Source of the DNA: Oscillospiraceae bacterium | Lineage (GTDB): Bacteria; Bacillota_A; Clostridia; Oscillospirales; Oscillospiraceae | Direction: 5' to 3' | Length of the DNA stretch: 45,589 nt | NCBI GenBank assembly: GCA_902789835.1 | Contig: CADAPN010000011.1 | Coordinates: 1-45,589, forward strand | In this document: one piece after another, positions 25,693 through 34,202 of the stretch | Layout: each line of letters opens with the position of its first letter | Position numbering within the stretch: position 1 is the stretch's first letter | Made by a program: the position numbers and the translations under genes | Notes under the pieces: generated by a model | Databases searched by the model: none | Told to the model about the DNA's origin: nothing | What the model saw: the letters and a program-made list of their open reading frames with translations, nothing else

Positions 25693-27204
25693 CTATTCTT
25701 CAATGACGATGATCCGAATCACATCGTAATAGTCCGCCATAACGCCGTTTGGCCAGCCCGCGTCAGGATAGAGATCCTGATTTCCGTACTGGGCGGAATA
25801 CTTGGTTCTGCAGGGGTAGGGGGTCAAGACAACCCGTTTGTCTCCTGCCGCCGCTTCGGCAAAAGCAGCTTCTCTCTCAATCGCGGTCAGATGAACACGG
25901 TAGATATCCTCTCCCCCAAGCAGCAGGCAAAGGAAAAAGCACACCGTGACAAGGCCCGTTACCGCAGTTCTCCGCGGATGGTAAGACTTGCCCCGCTCAG
26001 GCCCGGCAAGGTATACGGCCGCCAGAATCATCAAGGTCACCGGGGCGCAGAAGCCTCGAATCGGGAAGTACTCTCCAAAAAGGAAGAGCGCAACGCCGGA
26101 TACTCCGCCAATTGCGAAGATCAGCGACACCAGAATTCGCTCTGTATCCGTCCGACGGTTCAGTGCGCTCGTCAGCGCCGCGCAGCAGATCATCAGCGCC
26201 AGACTGAGCCCGGCAGGCGCAGAGGAAACCGCCCCCCGAATTCCTTCGTATTCATATGCATGACAGGCTGACACCAGGAACGCCGCTCCACTCAGCACTG
26301 CGCCGCTTGCGGCGAGAAGCAGCAAAGATGTCCTCCTGCCTCTTTTTTTTGCGACCAGTACCAGAATCGCAAGGATCAGCACCAACCCGGCCGCAGCAAG
26401 CGGGATCGCCCTGCTCGGCACAGAGGCCAGAATCCGTGTGAGGACCCCCTGTTCTGTCGGGTCTCCCGCGTCATGCAGGCGTTGAAAAAGCTTTGCGGAA
26501 GGAGCCAGCATCAGGAAAAGATATCCTGTACCGCCGCTGAGCAGCAGAACGGCTTCCTCCCTCGGGAAGCAGCCCGTCCGCCCCCAGATTCGAACGAGGA
26601 GCAGGAAAAGAATCACCAGCATGGCAAATGAAATATGCTCCGACCACGCTCCCGCCGCAAAGGTCGGAAGCAGGAGCAGCAGGACACTGCGCCATCGGTT
26701 TTCCTTCTGCCGCTGCAGATGAATGACTCTGCAGATGACAAACCAGGAAAACGCCATGCCCCAGAAGTAATTGCAAGCGCCCGCCGTCCAGAAGAAGACC
26801 TGGCCGAAGCCCGGCATGCAGATCCACAGCAGCATCCAAACCATCGCGGTCATACCGGCAGACCGTCTGCTTCCCTGCTCTCTGAAAAACGCTTCTGTCG
26901 TCCAGGAGAAGAACACGGCCACCGCGCCGTTTATGGCCGCGAACACCCACCTGGGATACATCAGGACCAGACTCAGCCAGCCGTGTGCCAGAACCCTCGG
27001 GTTCAGGAGCTTTCTGTGCCAGGCCATGGAAATCCAGATATCCCGCAGACTGCGGATGCGCGTCCCGGTCGAATAGCCAAAGGCGTAATTATAGTCATCC
27101 GCAATCAGCGGTGTCCAAAGGCTGAACAAAAAGATCACGCCGAAGAGGACTGCGAATAAAACCGCACAGCCGGTATCGAGTTTTCTCTGTTTCTCCGTCC
27201 GCAT
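25693..27204 (-). CDS. DUF6056-like polytopic membrane protein
   Basis: 503 residues and about thirteen hydrophobic segments. WTPLIADDYNYAFGY (near residue 35) puts a double Asp in the first outer loop, and HRKLLNPRVLAHGWLSL follows; both are features I associate with DUF6056, a GT-C-like family found in capsule and exopolysaccharide loci. FFWTAGACNYFWGMAFSW is the next conserved block. A short outer domain rich in basic and acidic residues ends the protein. An ATG at 27204 is preferred to the GTG one codon before, because GGAAG is then 9 bp away. Its function is inferred only from fold and location. Confidence 0.72.
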   Translation of the reverse strand: MRTEKQRKLDTGCAVLFAVLFGVIFLFSLWTPLIADDYNYAFGYSTGTRIRSLRDIWISMAWHRKLLNPRVLAHGWLSLVLMYPRWVFAAINGAVAVFFSWTTEAFFREQGSRRSAGMTAMVWMLLWICMPGFGQVFFWTAGACNYFWGMAFSWFVICRVIHLQRQKENRWRSVLLLLLPTFAAGAWSEHISFAMLVILFLLLVRIWGRTGCFPREEAVLLLSGGTGYLFLMLAPSAKLFQRLHDAGDPTEQGVLTRILASVPSRAIPLAAAGLVLILAILVLVAKKRGRRTSLLLLAASGAVLSGAAFLVSACHAYEYEGIRGAVSSAPAGLSLALMICCAALTSALNRRTDTERILVSLIFAIGGVSGVALFLFGEYFPIRGFCAPVTLMILAAVYLAGPERGKSYHPRRTAVTGLVTVCFFLCLLLGGEDIYRVHLTAIEREAAFAEAAAGDKRVVLTPYPCRTKYSAQYGNQDLYPDAGWPNGVMADYYDVIRIIVIEE

Positions 27205-27207
27205 CAC

Positions 27208-27912
27208 TCAACGCTTCCAAAGCTTTCGAAGAAGCCCGGTTCCTTTTTCTTTTTTCTCGCCGGTCCCGCTGGGCTGCTCATTCACTCCGATGAACTTCAG
27301 AACCGCAACCTGCGGTTCCATTCCCGGCGTGATTTCAATGGTATCACTGTCATAATAGTGAAACAGGGTATCGGATTCAAAATAGTTTTTGAAATCCTCA
27401 ATGGTTTCCAGCCGGTGTCCGCCCCGGTGTCCGTCCCGATAGTGCATCGGGATAATGACATTCGGCATTACTTCATCCGTCGCGCGTTTCGCTTCCTGGG
27501 CGGGCAGGGCGGTGCATGACCCGGCACAGACCATCATGACATCCGCGCCGAAGAGTTTGCTGATCTCACCACCGGACAGCTGCGTTCCCAGATCCCCCAT
27601 ATGGACAAGCTTCATGCCGTCCGCTTTCAGGATGTGGATCAGGCAGAAGCCTCTCCAGTTGCCCATCTTGAAGTCATGCGGCACCCGGATTGTTTCGATC
27701 TCGAAAGGGCATTCAGACTCCGGTTTCCCGGACAGAATCACACCTTCACGGTAATTGTGTCCAAAGTGTTCATGGCTGACCAGGACCCGGTCGGCTTTGA
27801 CGCAGAGCTTCGGATAGCCGTTAATATAATCGCTGTTATACGGATCGATGACAATGCTGTAGCCTTCATGTGTGATGCGAAAGCCTGCATGTCCCAGCCA
27901 TTGTACGGTCAT
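27208..27912 (-). CDS. metallo-beta-lactamase-fold hydrolase (UlaG-like), metal motif altered
   Basis: 234 residues, predicted cytoplasmic. The opening VQWLGHAGFRITHEG and VIDPYNSDYINGYPKLCVKADRVLVSH are like UlaG/YtkL-type MBL proteins. The metal motif HxHxDH reads H47-E-H49-F-G51-H52, so the usual Asp, a ligand of the second metal, is Gly. Other ligands appear kept: LVHMGDLGTQLS with the bridging Asp, and IIPMHYRDG with the last His. A charged tail (EKKEKGTGLLRKLWKR) follows the fold. AAAGGAG precedes the ATG, and it lies among surface-glycan membrane proteins. A phosphodiester or lactone substrate is possible; nothing fixes it. Confidence 0.8.
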   Translation of the reverse strand: MTVQWLGHAGFRITHEGYSIVIDPYNSDYINGYPKLCVKADRVLVSHEHFGHNYREGVILSGKPESECPFEIETIRVPHDFKMGNWRGFCLIHILKADGMKLVHMGDLGTQLSGGEISKLFGADVMMVCAGSCTALPAQEAKRATDEVMPNVIIPMHYRDGHRGGHRLETIEDFKNYFESDTLFHYYDSDTIEITPGMEPQVAVLKFIGVNEQPSGTGEKKEKGTGLLRKLWKR

Positions 27913-27945
27913 TCGTCTCTCCTTTTCAGCCGCTGCACTTCGGTT

Positions 27946-29437
27946 TTACTGTTTCCAGGGCGCGATGTAAGCGCTGAACCCGTCGTGCTGTTCCTTCTGA
28001 TAGCCCTGATCGGTCAGCATCTTCAGCATGTTGTCGATCTTTCCCTCGCCCGGGATCTTCAGCTCCGCGTTCTCATGCTCCGCCAGAATGACGACATCCG
28101 AGGGGTGCCGGTCCAGCTCCTCCAGGAACTGCCGGTAGAGCTCGTCGCTGACCTGAATGGGCGGCCACTGGAAGAAGAAACGGTTTTGCGTCGTTCTGTC
28201 CGCCGCCAGATAGGGCCAGGCATAATTGCCGATGATCAGGATATCGTCGCTCTCTTCGGTCTGCTTCGTCAGGTAGGGAACCACACCGTCGTTATACCGC
28301 GGACGAAGATTGCTCACCGCCCGATGTGCAACCGCCGCGGAGGCGAGCATCAAGCCGCACAGTATGATCACTGCCGCGTTCCGCTGTCCGGCTGCCTTCC
28401 TGTAAAGCAGCTGCTGCAGCGCATCAAAGAATCCTGCCGCCGGGAGAATCAGTGCCGGGAGGAGAATCAGCAGATAATACAGCGAATCCCGCCCACTGAG
28501 CTGCATAAGGACCATGGACACCGCGAAGAACCACAGATTGTACCAATGGAGCTTGTTTTTTCGATCGCAAACAAGGCTCACCGCCATGGCCAGAATTCCG
28601 GGCCAGATTGAACACGATATAGTAGTGCCACATCTCTTTCAGGCAGTCGTTCCGGATGGCCCAGATCAGCACCGGAAGAAAAGCGGCCAGCATTCCGAGA
28701 ACAAACAGCAGGATGCAGGTCCCGATTTCCCGCCAGCGCTTCTCCCGAATCAGCCGGATCACAACCAGCGGAACGAAAGCCACCCAAACCGTGACCAGAT
28801 TGGCCTGCTGCAGCAGAACCACCATACAGGAAAAGCCCAGCAGGAAAAGCTGCCCCCGCGTATAGGTTCCCGTGCGGAAGAAGGAAAAGAAGATCCATGC
28901 CGAGAGCGTAATCCACAGCAGCGCGTGTTCTTCGGTATAGTTGCCGCCCTGATACAGCTTGAAGGCACAGACCAGCAGAACCAGCATGATTGCAAGATAG
29001 GCATTTCTACGGTCTCTCGAAGCAAAGCCGGCAATTCTCAGCATGATCAGCGAGAGCAGGAAAAAGCTGATCATCTCCAGGATCCAGACACCGCCCGCGA
29101 CAGAGCCCGGCCAGATTGCATATCCAAGGTACTGAATGAAATACAGCGCCGGCCCTTTGTGATCAAAGAGATCGACATAAGGGACCTTCCCCAGATGCAT
29201 CTGCTTGCCGATATACAGAAACACGGAGGAATCCGTCTGCGTCGGCATGGTTGTCCACGGATACTGCCGCAGAAGCGTTCCCACCGCAAGCGTAATGCAG
29301 CCGCAGACCACGAGGTCCAATATTCTGTCCGAAACCTTGACACGTCCCGTCGGGATCAGCATCCAGAGCAGCTGCATTCCGCAAAGCAGCAGCAGCGGCG
29401 CCAGCAGCAGAATGTCTCTGCCGTAAAAAACTTCCAC
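27946..29437 (-). pseudogene. GT-C-like membrane glycosyltransferase, broken by an internal deletion and frameshift
   Basis: Two overlapping frames together match the intact neighbour at 30191-31756. The upstream part (29437 to about 28590; GTG start, GGAGG upstream) carries DSSVFLYIGKQM and DLFDHKGPALYFIQYLG, then runs out of the family at NLARNSGH. The other frame resumes at SLVCDRKNKLHWYNLWFF (from 28587) and ends in FSAYIAPWKQ. Compared with the paralogue, about 25 residues covering one membrane helix are missing and the frame is shifted by one, next to a shared GGCGGTGAG. Both halves still look well conserved, so the break is recent or an assembly fault. The first frame runs about 50 residues past the break before a stop. 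Confidence 0.85.
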
Positions 29438-29468
29438 GCAGCTAAATCCTCCTCATGAACGCTTCCGC

Positions 29469-30179
29469 TTACAGCGCTCTGTTGATGTCCCGGAAATCGG
29501 AGAGTGCCTGGCGGCCGATCTTGAAGATTTTCTTCATGTTGATCGAATTGACGCCGCCCTGCCGCGGCCGGAAGGTAATCGGGATATACTTCACTGCGCA
29601 GCCCTTCTTCGTATAGACCACCGTCAGCAGTACATTGGACAGGTTAAAGTCTTTCGGGATGAGGTCGATATAACGGCGCATGGTCTCCGCTTTCATCAGC
29701 CGGTACGGCGTGTTTGCATCGGTCACGGTCACCCCGAAGCAGACTTTGATCACTGCCTTCAGGGTTTTGGTCACGAACACGCGTGAGCCGCCGTCCTGGC
29801 GGCCTTTGCGCCAGCCGATCACCATATCATAGTTTTCTCTCTCGGCCCAGAAAGGTTCAAATTCTTCCGGCAGCGTCTGGCCGTCGGAATCTGTCTGAAA
29901 GACATAATCCGCATCATGGTCCAGGGCATAGCGATATCCATAAAGAACCGTAGCCCCGTGTCCGCCGTTCGGCTTTGTCAGCGGGAGCAAAAGAGGTTTG
30001 TCCTCTGCGCAGGACTTCAGAATGTCAAAGGTGCTGTCCTTGCTTCCGTCATCGATGATGACCAGCCGGGATTCTCCCCCGCCGTTGTGTTTTTCCACAA
30101 CGGGATACCAGTCCTCCACGACCTGCCGGATGTTCTCTTCCTCGTTATATGCGGGGATCACAATAAACAGCTTATCCAT
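29469..30179 (-). CDS. DPM1-type GT2 glycosyltransferase, soluble form
   Basis: 236 residues: LFIVIPAYNEEENIRQVVEDW, VIIDDGSKDSTFDIL, KPNGGHGATVLYGYRYAL and FQTDSDGQTLPEEFEPF with the DxD site, then MVIGWRKGRQDGG and DANTPYRLMKAETM. The fold ends with an RPRQGGVNSINMKKI segment and lacks membrane helices, unlike the GT2 at 23520-24479. It likely makes a polyprenyl-phosphate sugar for the two GT-C genes on either side, one of which is broken. AGGAGG stands just before the ATG. Confidence 0.9.
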   Translation of the reverse strand: MDKLFIVIPAYNEEENIRQVVEDWYPVVEKHNGGGESRLVIIDDGSKDSTFDILKSCAEDKPLLLPLTKPNGGHGATVLYGYRYALDHDADYVFQTDSDGQTLPEEFEPFWAERENYDMVIGWRKGRQDGGSRVFVTKTLKAVIKVCFGVTVTDANTPYRLMKAETMRRYIDLIPKDFNLSNVLLTVVYTKKGCAVKYIPITFRPRQGGVNSINMKKIFKIGRQALSDFRDINRAL

Positions 30180-30190
30180 GTTTCCTCCTG

Positions 30191-31756
30191 TTATTTGATC
30201 GATGATCTGAAAAATGCTTCAAACTCATCATACTCTTCTTTCCGGTAACCGTCTTCTTCCAGAACTCCTCGAATTCCTCCGAGAAGATTGTCCGTCCGGT
30301 CTCGGTCCTCCTGCCAGCCCGGCAGCACAATGCAGTCGGCCGGCTTCTGCCGGAGTTCCTCGTAAAACTCATCTCTGAGCTGATCGCTGATCTCCAATGG
30401 CGGCAGCTGGTAGAAAAATCGGTTTTGTGTTTTCCGGTCCGCCAGCAGGTAGTACCAGGAGCTGTTTCCGATGACCAGCACATCGTCTTCCGCCGTCGTA
30501 TTCTCCTTCAGGTACGCGGTAAGCGTGTCGTCTTCCGCCTCATAAGAGAATACCTGCCGATAGGTCACCGCCCCCGTCACCATCAGGAGAAGTGATGCCA
30601 GCAATACCGCCGGATTTGCAGTTTTGCTCCCGTTTTTCTTCCGGAGCAGCCGCGCCGTCCGTTCAAAGCAGCAGGCAAACGGCAGCACCGCCGCGGGAAG
30701 CACCACAATCGCATAATGGTAGTAGAGTCTGCCGCTCATTGCCGCCGAAAACACCGAAACTGCATAAAACAGCAGATTGTACCAAAGAAGTTTTCTGCGC
30801 GGCATCAGGACCAGACTGATCAGCAGTGCCGCTGCGGCAGGCCACAGGACTTTGGCAAAGAGCAGGATCAGCATGATCCGGTCCGCATGACTCACCGCCA
30901 CACTGCCTGTATAGCGGAAGTTGAAAAGAATGTAATCCTCCCAAAGTTCCCGAAGGAATCCCGCTCTCGCCGCCCAGATCACAAACGGGGCGATCATCAG
31001 AAGCATGCCGCCAAGGAACAGGAGCATGCACGTTCCGACGTCGGAAAACCGTTTCTCCTTCAGCAGCAGCACGAGGACGATCGGAATATAGCAGGCCCAA
31101 ACCGCGATCATGTTCGCCCGCAGCAGCAGCACCGCCGCAAATCCCGCTCCAAGAAGCAAAATGTCCCGTGCTCTATATGACCCGCTTTCAAAAAAGCTGC
31201 AGCAGATATAGGCGGCGCAGGTGATCCAGGGCAGCGCAAACTCCTCCGTGAAGTTTCCGCCCTGCCATACCATCCATCCGCAGGCGCCGAGCACCGCAAG
31301 AACCGCAAGATACCCCTCGCCCCTGCTTTCCGTCACAAGCCCTGCCAGTCTCCGCATATACCACGCGGAGATCATCATACCAAGCAGTTCCAGAAGCCAG
31401 ACCCCGGTATAACTTCCCGGTGTCAGTCCGATTCCGATCCGCTGAATCAGATACAGAAGCGGCCCTTTGTGATCGAAAAGATCCCGATACGGAAGCTTTC
31501 CTTCCGCCATTCTCTTTCCGATATAGAGGAAGGCGGAAGAGTCCTGAATCGGCGGGCGGGCATTGCCCGGGTAGAGCCGGAGCAGACTCGCCGCGGCAAA
31601 GGCCGTGCAGATACAGAACAGGCAATCCCAAAGCCGACCGTTCATGTCCGCGCTCCGGTCCGTCTGCTTTCCGGGAATCCGAAGCCATAAAAGCTGCAGG
31701 ATAAACAGAGCGACAAACATCATTCCGAAAAACAGATTGCTGCCGTATAAGTTCAC
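30191..31756 (-). CDS. GT-C-like polytopic membrane glycosyltransferase (intact paralogue)
   Basis: 521 residues and about eleven helices. IQDSSAFLYIGKRMAEGKLPY and RDLFDHKGPLLYLIQ form the first outer loop with acidic residues where GT-C enzymes place their base; WQGGNFTEEFALPW follows. The C-terminal third is a soluble outer domain (DDVLVIGNSSWYYLLADRKT, NRFFYQLPP, then DCIVLPGW). The frame runs open to 31792; the GTG at 31756 is chosen because GGAGG lies 10 bp upstream and the resulting start aligns with the MEVFYG start of the broken paralogue. The two genes flank a DPM1-type GT2, as if the module had duplicated. Confidence 0.82.
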   Translation of the reverse strand: MNLYGSNLFFGMMFVALFILQLLWLRIPGKQTDRSADMNGRLWDCLFCICTAFAAASLLRLYPGNARPPIQDSSAFLYIGKRMAEGKLPYRDLFDHKGPLLYLIQRIGIGLTPGSYTGVWLLELLGMMISAWYMRRLAGLVTESRGEGYLAVLAVLGACGWMVWQGGNFTEEFALPWITCAAYICCSFFESGSYRARDILLLGAGFAAVLLLRANMIAVWACYIPIVLVLLLKEKRFSDVGTCMLLFLGGMLLMIAPFVIWAARAGFLRELWEDYILFNFRYTGSVAVSHADRIMLILLFAKVLWPAAAALLISLVLMPRRKLLWYNLLFYAVSVFSAAMSGRLYYHYAIVVLPAAVLPFACCFERTARLLRKKNGSKTANPAVLLASLLLMVTGAVTYRQVFSYEAEDDTLTAYLKENTTAEDDVLVIGNSSWYYLLADRKTQNRFFYQLPPLEISDQLRDEFYEELRQKPADCIVLPGWQEDRDRTDNLLGGIRGVLEEDGYRKEEYDEFEAFFRSSIK

Positions 31757-31830
31757 CCGTCTTCGTCCTCCGTTTTCATGCCTGTTCAGCACACCCTCAC
31801 GATTTTGCTTTGTGCCGTAAAACCGTCCGC

Positions 31831-34080
31831 TTATCCGATTCGTTGATAACGAATCCCGGTAATCTCTATGTTCTGCCCCTCAGCCGGGAAGACCGGAAAC
31901 TGCAGATAGCGGATATCATCTGTCTCAAAAACCAGCTCCACAGAGCATGTTCCATCGGTTCTCAAGTTCTCCGGCTCCACGGTTTTTTCGGTCAGGCTCT
32001 GTCCTTCCAGTGTGGCCACGTAAAGGGAACACAAGGGTGTGTCCTGTTCCTTGCTGCCATCTGCGTTCAGTTCAAATGTGATTCGATAGGTCCCGTTATA
32101 AAAATCCAGATACGGTCCGTGATTCAGCTTCTTCCCGTTTTCCAGGGCAATGCTCCCCTGTTCGGTCACTTCGAGTTCATTGAACTCCGCAAATGCCTTC
32201 AGATCTACCTCGCGGACCGCGGCGTCATAAGGCGTCCATTCATATCCGGCCTCTGTCAGGCCTGCCATCGCCGAAGGGTCATTTGAGACGATCGCCTCAT
32301 CGGGAGTAATCTGTGTAAACTGAAAGCCCATTCTCGAAAAGACAATATTGTCTTCCCCGAGATTGACAACGACAGATGTATTTTTCTCCCTGGCAAGATC
32401 CTGACCGTACCAGATGCTTCGGCTGATCCCCGGATAATGGCGGTGAATCAGTTCCGGCGCTTCATTCACGACGACCTTTCCGCTTGCGGAATCAAGGATC
32501 TGTTCCAACGCTTTGGCTTTCTCCGCGGGGATTCTGTCCGGATCATCTGCCCTACGGATCACATGAGAATCCGTCAGCACGATTCCGGTCAGCACCGCCA
32601 TGCCCAGCACAAGCATCACAAGCTTCTTCCTGTCCGGACTCTGCCGTTTCCGGAGCCGAGAACCCAAAAGGCATAACGTTACGGCAACCGTACCCGTTGA
32701 AAGGAGCAGAAGGGTGCACCACAGGACAGCCCGGAGCTCCCCGGATGGTGATTCCGTTCCCCAAATGGCAAAAACCGTACGAAGTCTGCTGAGGCCCAGA
32801 GGGGCCGCCAAACCCGCTGCCGCCGCCAAAACCGCCGCGCAGCAGATGAGACCCCCGTTCTTTCGAATCCGATCCGAAAATAAGCGCGCTTCAGCTGCCG
32901 TCGTCTTCCCCAGCGGAATCGACGCAAACGGCAGCGCCAGAAGCATGTTGTACTGGACGTCCGGGAAGTGATGCTCGCTCATCGCATGAAAAGCAATCAC
33001 CGTCATGACGCAGAGAAGCTTCCGATCTCCCGCCCGAAAGGCACGCAGGCCCATTCCGGTCCAGAGCGCCGTAACCGCTGCAAATAGAACCCAGCCGTAG
33101 CGGACAAGCAGCATTGCATAGGAGCTGTCAAGGAAGTAGTACTCTCCCGCCTGAATGGTTGCACCGCCGAGCCCTACCTGGGAATAATTGCTGCCGAACG
33201 CGGAAACGCCCTGATCGCGCACAATCATCAGCGTCATATACAGCCGGTAGGAGAACAGCCGGTCAAAAGCAATTCCAACTTTCGTGCCGCGGGCATACAG
33301 AAGAACTGCGCCGAAATAAACCAGGGCAAAAAACAAGAAGGAAAAAACCATCAGGAGCTGAATGCCGTTATCGAGCTTTGATGTCCGGCTTTTCCCGCTT
33401 CCTATGATTTGCGGCACCTTGCAATATAGAATCATCACCAGGAACATCAGTCCGCAGAGGGCAGATGTCCTGCTGTCTGTAATCGCAAACGCAATCCATA
33501 GGGCCAGAAGCCCGCCCAGCAGCGCGAGCGTGGCCGGCATCTTCTCCCAGGAAAGCCAGAGCATCATCACGAAGGACAGCACCAGGGAAGCAAAATCGGT
33601 CGGGTAAGCGTTCCCCCAGCTGCTGCGGAATCGCCCCGCCCCGGCATAAACGATATTGGGGATCACTCCCGTAAAGGAGCAGAGAACCGTAACGGCGAGG
33701 AAACTTCCCACCGCGGCAAGATAGACTTTCAGGACTTTTCTATAGTCAACCCCTGCCGTCCCGGCCATCAGCACCGGAATCATCAGCAGGAAAAGCTCTC
33801 TCCCTGTCCGGTACGCCAGGAAAAAGACTGCGGCCGTCAGCGCAAGCAATCCGGTTCTGAAGTTCCACAGTCCGTTCAGGGCCGTCTTTCCCAGGGCCAA
33901 AACCGCCGCAGCGCACAGGATCAGCTGAAACACCGGCCGGTCCGGGAACGTGTAGCTTGGAAGAACATAGGTGGATTGATACACGCACTGGCAGACCAGA
34001 TAAATCGCCATCACAAGGAGAAACAGCCATTCGAGAAGCGCTGACGCTTTCTGTTTTGTCCATGCGTTCTCTGTATGCAT
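31831..34080 (-). CDS. O-antigen/capsule polymerase-like membrane protein (Wzy-like) with C-terminal outer domain
   Basis: 749 residues. The first 400 have about eleven helices with the pattern of Wzy/O-antigen ligase-like proteins of Gram-positive bacteria: RTGRELFLLMIPVL, GAGRFRSSWGNAYPTDFASL, AFAITDSRTSALCGLMFLV, the large outer loop GSNYSQVGLGGATIQ to FLDSSYAMLLVRYG, and FHAMSEHHFPDVQYNMLLALP. After two more helices (to about 490), roughly 250 residues outside the membrane follow, ending in a beta-sandwich-like stretch (FYNGTYRITFELNADGS). It is the first gene of the long operon, 81 bp after a good -10 box. Polymerisation of the repeat unit is the likely role; a ligase role is the alternative. 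Confidence 0.78.
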   Translation of the reverse strand: MHTENAWTKQKASALLEWLFLLVMAIYLVCQCVYQSTYVLPSYTFPDRPVFQLILCAAAVLALGKTALNGLWNFRTGLLALTAAVFFLAYRTGRELFLLMIPVLMAGTAGVDYRKVLKVYLAAVGSFLAVTVLCSFTGVIPNIVYAGAGRFRSSWGNAYPTDFASLVLSFVMMLWLSWEKMPATLALLGGLLALWIAFAITDSRTSALCGLMFLVMILYCKVPQIIGSGKSRTSKLDNGIQLLMVFSFLFFALVYFGAVLLYARGTKVGIAFDRLFSYRLYMTLMIVRDQGVSAFGSNYSQVGLGGATIQAGEYYFLDSSYAMLLVRYGWVLFAAVTALWTGMGLRAFRAGDRKLLCVMTVIAFHAMSEHHFPDVQYNMLLALPFASIPLGKTTAAEARLFSDRIRKNGGLICCAAVLAAAAGLAAPLGLSRLRTVFAIWGTESPSGELRAVLWCTLLLLSTGTVAVTLCLLGSRLRKRQSPDRKKLVMLVLGMAVLTGIVLTDSHVIRRADDPDRIPAEKAKALEQILDSASGKVVVNEAPELIHRHYPGISRSIWYGQDLAREKNTSVVVNLGEDNIVFSRMGFQFTQITPDEAIVSNDPSAMAGLTEAGYEWTPYDAAVREVDLKAFAEFNELEVTEQGSIALENGKKLNHGPYLDFYNGTYRITFELNADGSKEQDTPLCSLYVATLEGQSLTEKTVEPENLRTDGTCSVELVFETDDIRYLQFPVFPAEGQNIEITGIRYQRIG

Positions 34081-34102
34081 CGTCTCCGCCTGTCTTCCTT
34101 AT

Positions 34103-34122
34103 CCCGTTTTCATGGAAACGGG
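34103..34122 (-). promoter_or_regulatory. leader-RNA hairpin ahead of the polysaccharide operon
   Basis: CCCGTTT and AAACGGG with a 6-nt loop lie between the predicted transcription start (about 34154) and the first ATG (34080). In the direction of transcription no T-run follows, so it is not an intrinsic terminator. A position between promoter and first gene of a very long glycan operon suggests a recruitment or antitermination element; this is inference. Confidence 0.4.
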
Positions 34123-34160
34123 GTCCTTCTTTTTTCTATTGCCCATAAGGGTATCAGTTT

Positions 34161-34189
34161 ATTTTACACCATGCCGCTTGTCTTGACAA
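34161..34189 (-). promoter_or_regulatory. sigma-A-type promoter of the polysaccharide operon with overlapping palindrome
   Basis: Read on the minus strand: TTGTCA (-35), a 17-bp spacer, TAAAAT (-10), each one base from consensus. Transcription should start near 34154, giving a leader of about 74 nt. The -35 box lies inside a short inverted repeat, CTTGTC-TT-GACAAG (34177-34190), a possible operator. It is the only good promoter I found for the 27 minus-strand genes down to 784. Confidence 0.65.
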
Positions 34190-34202
34190 GTTTATTTTTA
34201 AA

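Noticed and set aside
22525..26271. Long plus-strand frames (374 and 496 residues) opposite the GT-C and DUF6056 genes
   Set aside because: They are rich in Gln, Arg, His and Pro with no family motifs, typical of antisense frames in GC-rich genes, and the minus-strand frames carry clear membrane and GT motifs.
34103..34137. Intrinsic terminator on the plus strand (stem followed by a T-rich stretch)
   Set aside because: There is no plus-strand gene upstream; in the direction of the minus-strand operon no T-run follows, so it is treated as a leader hairpin.
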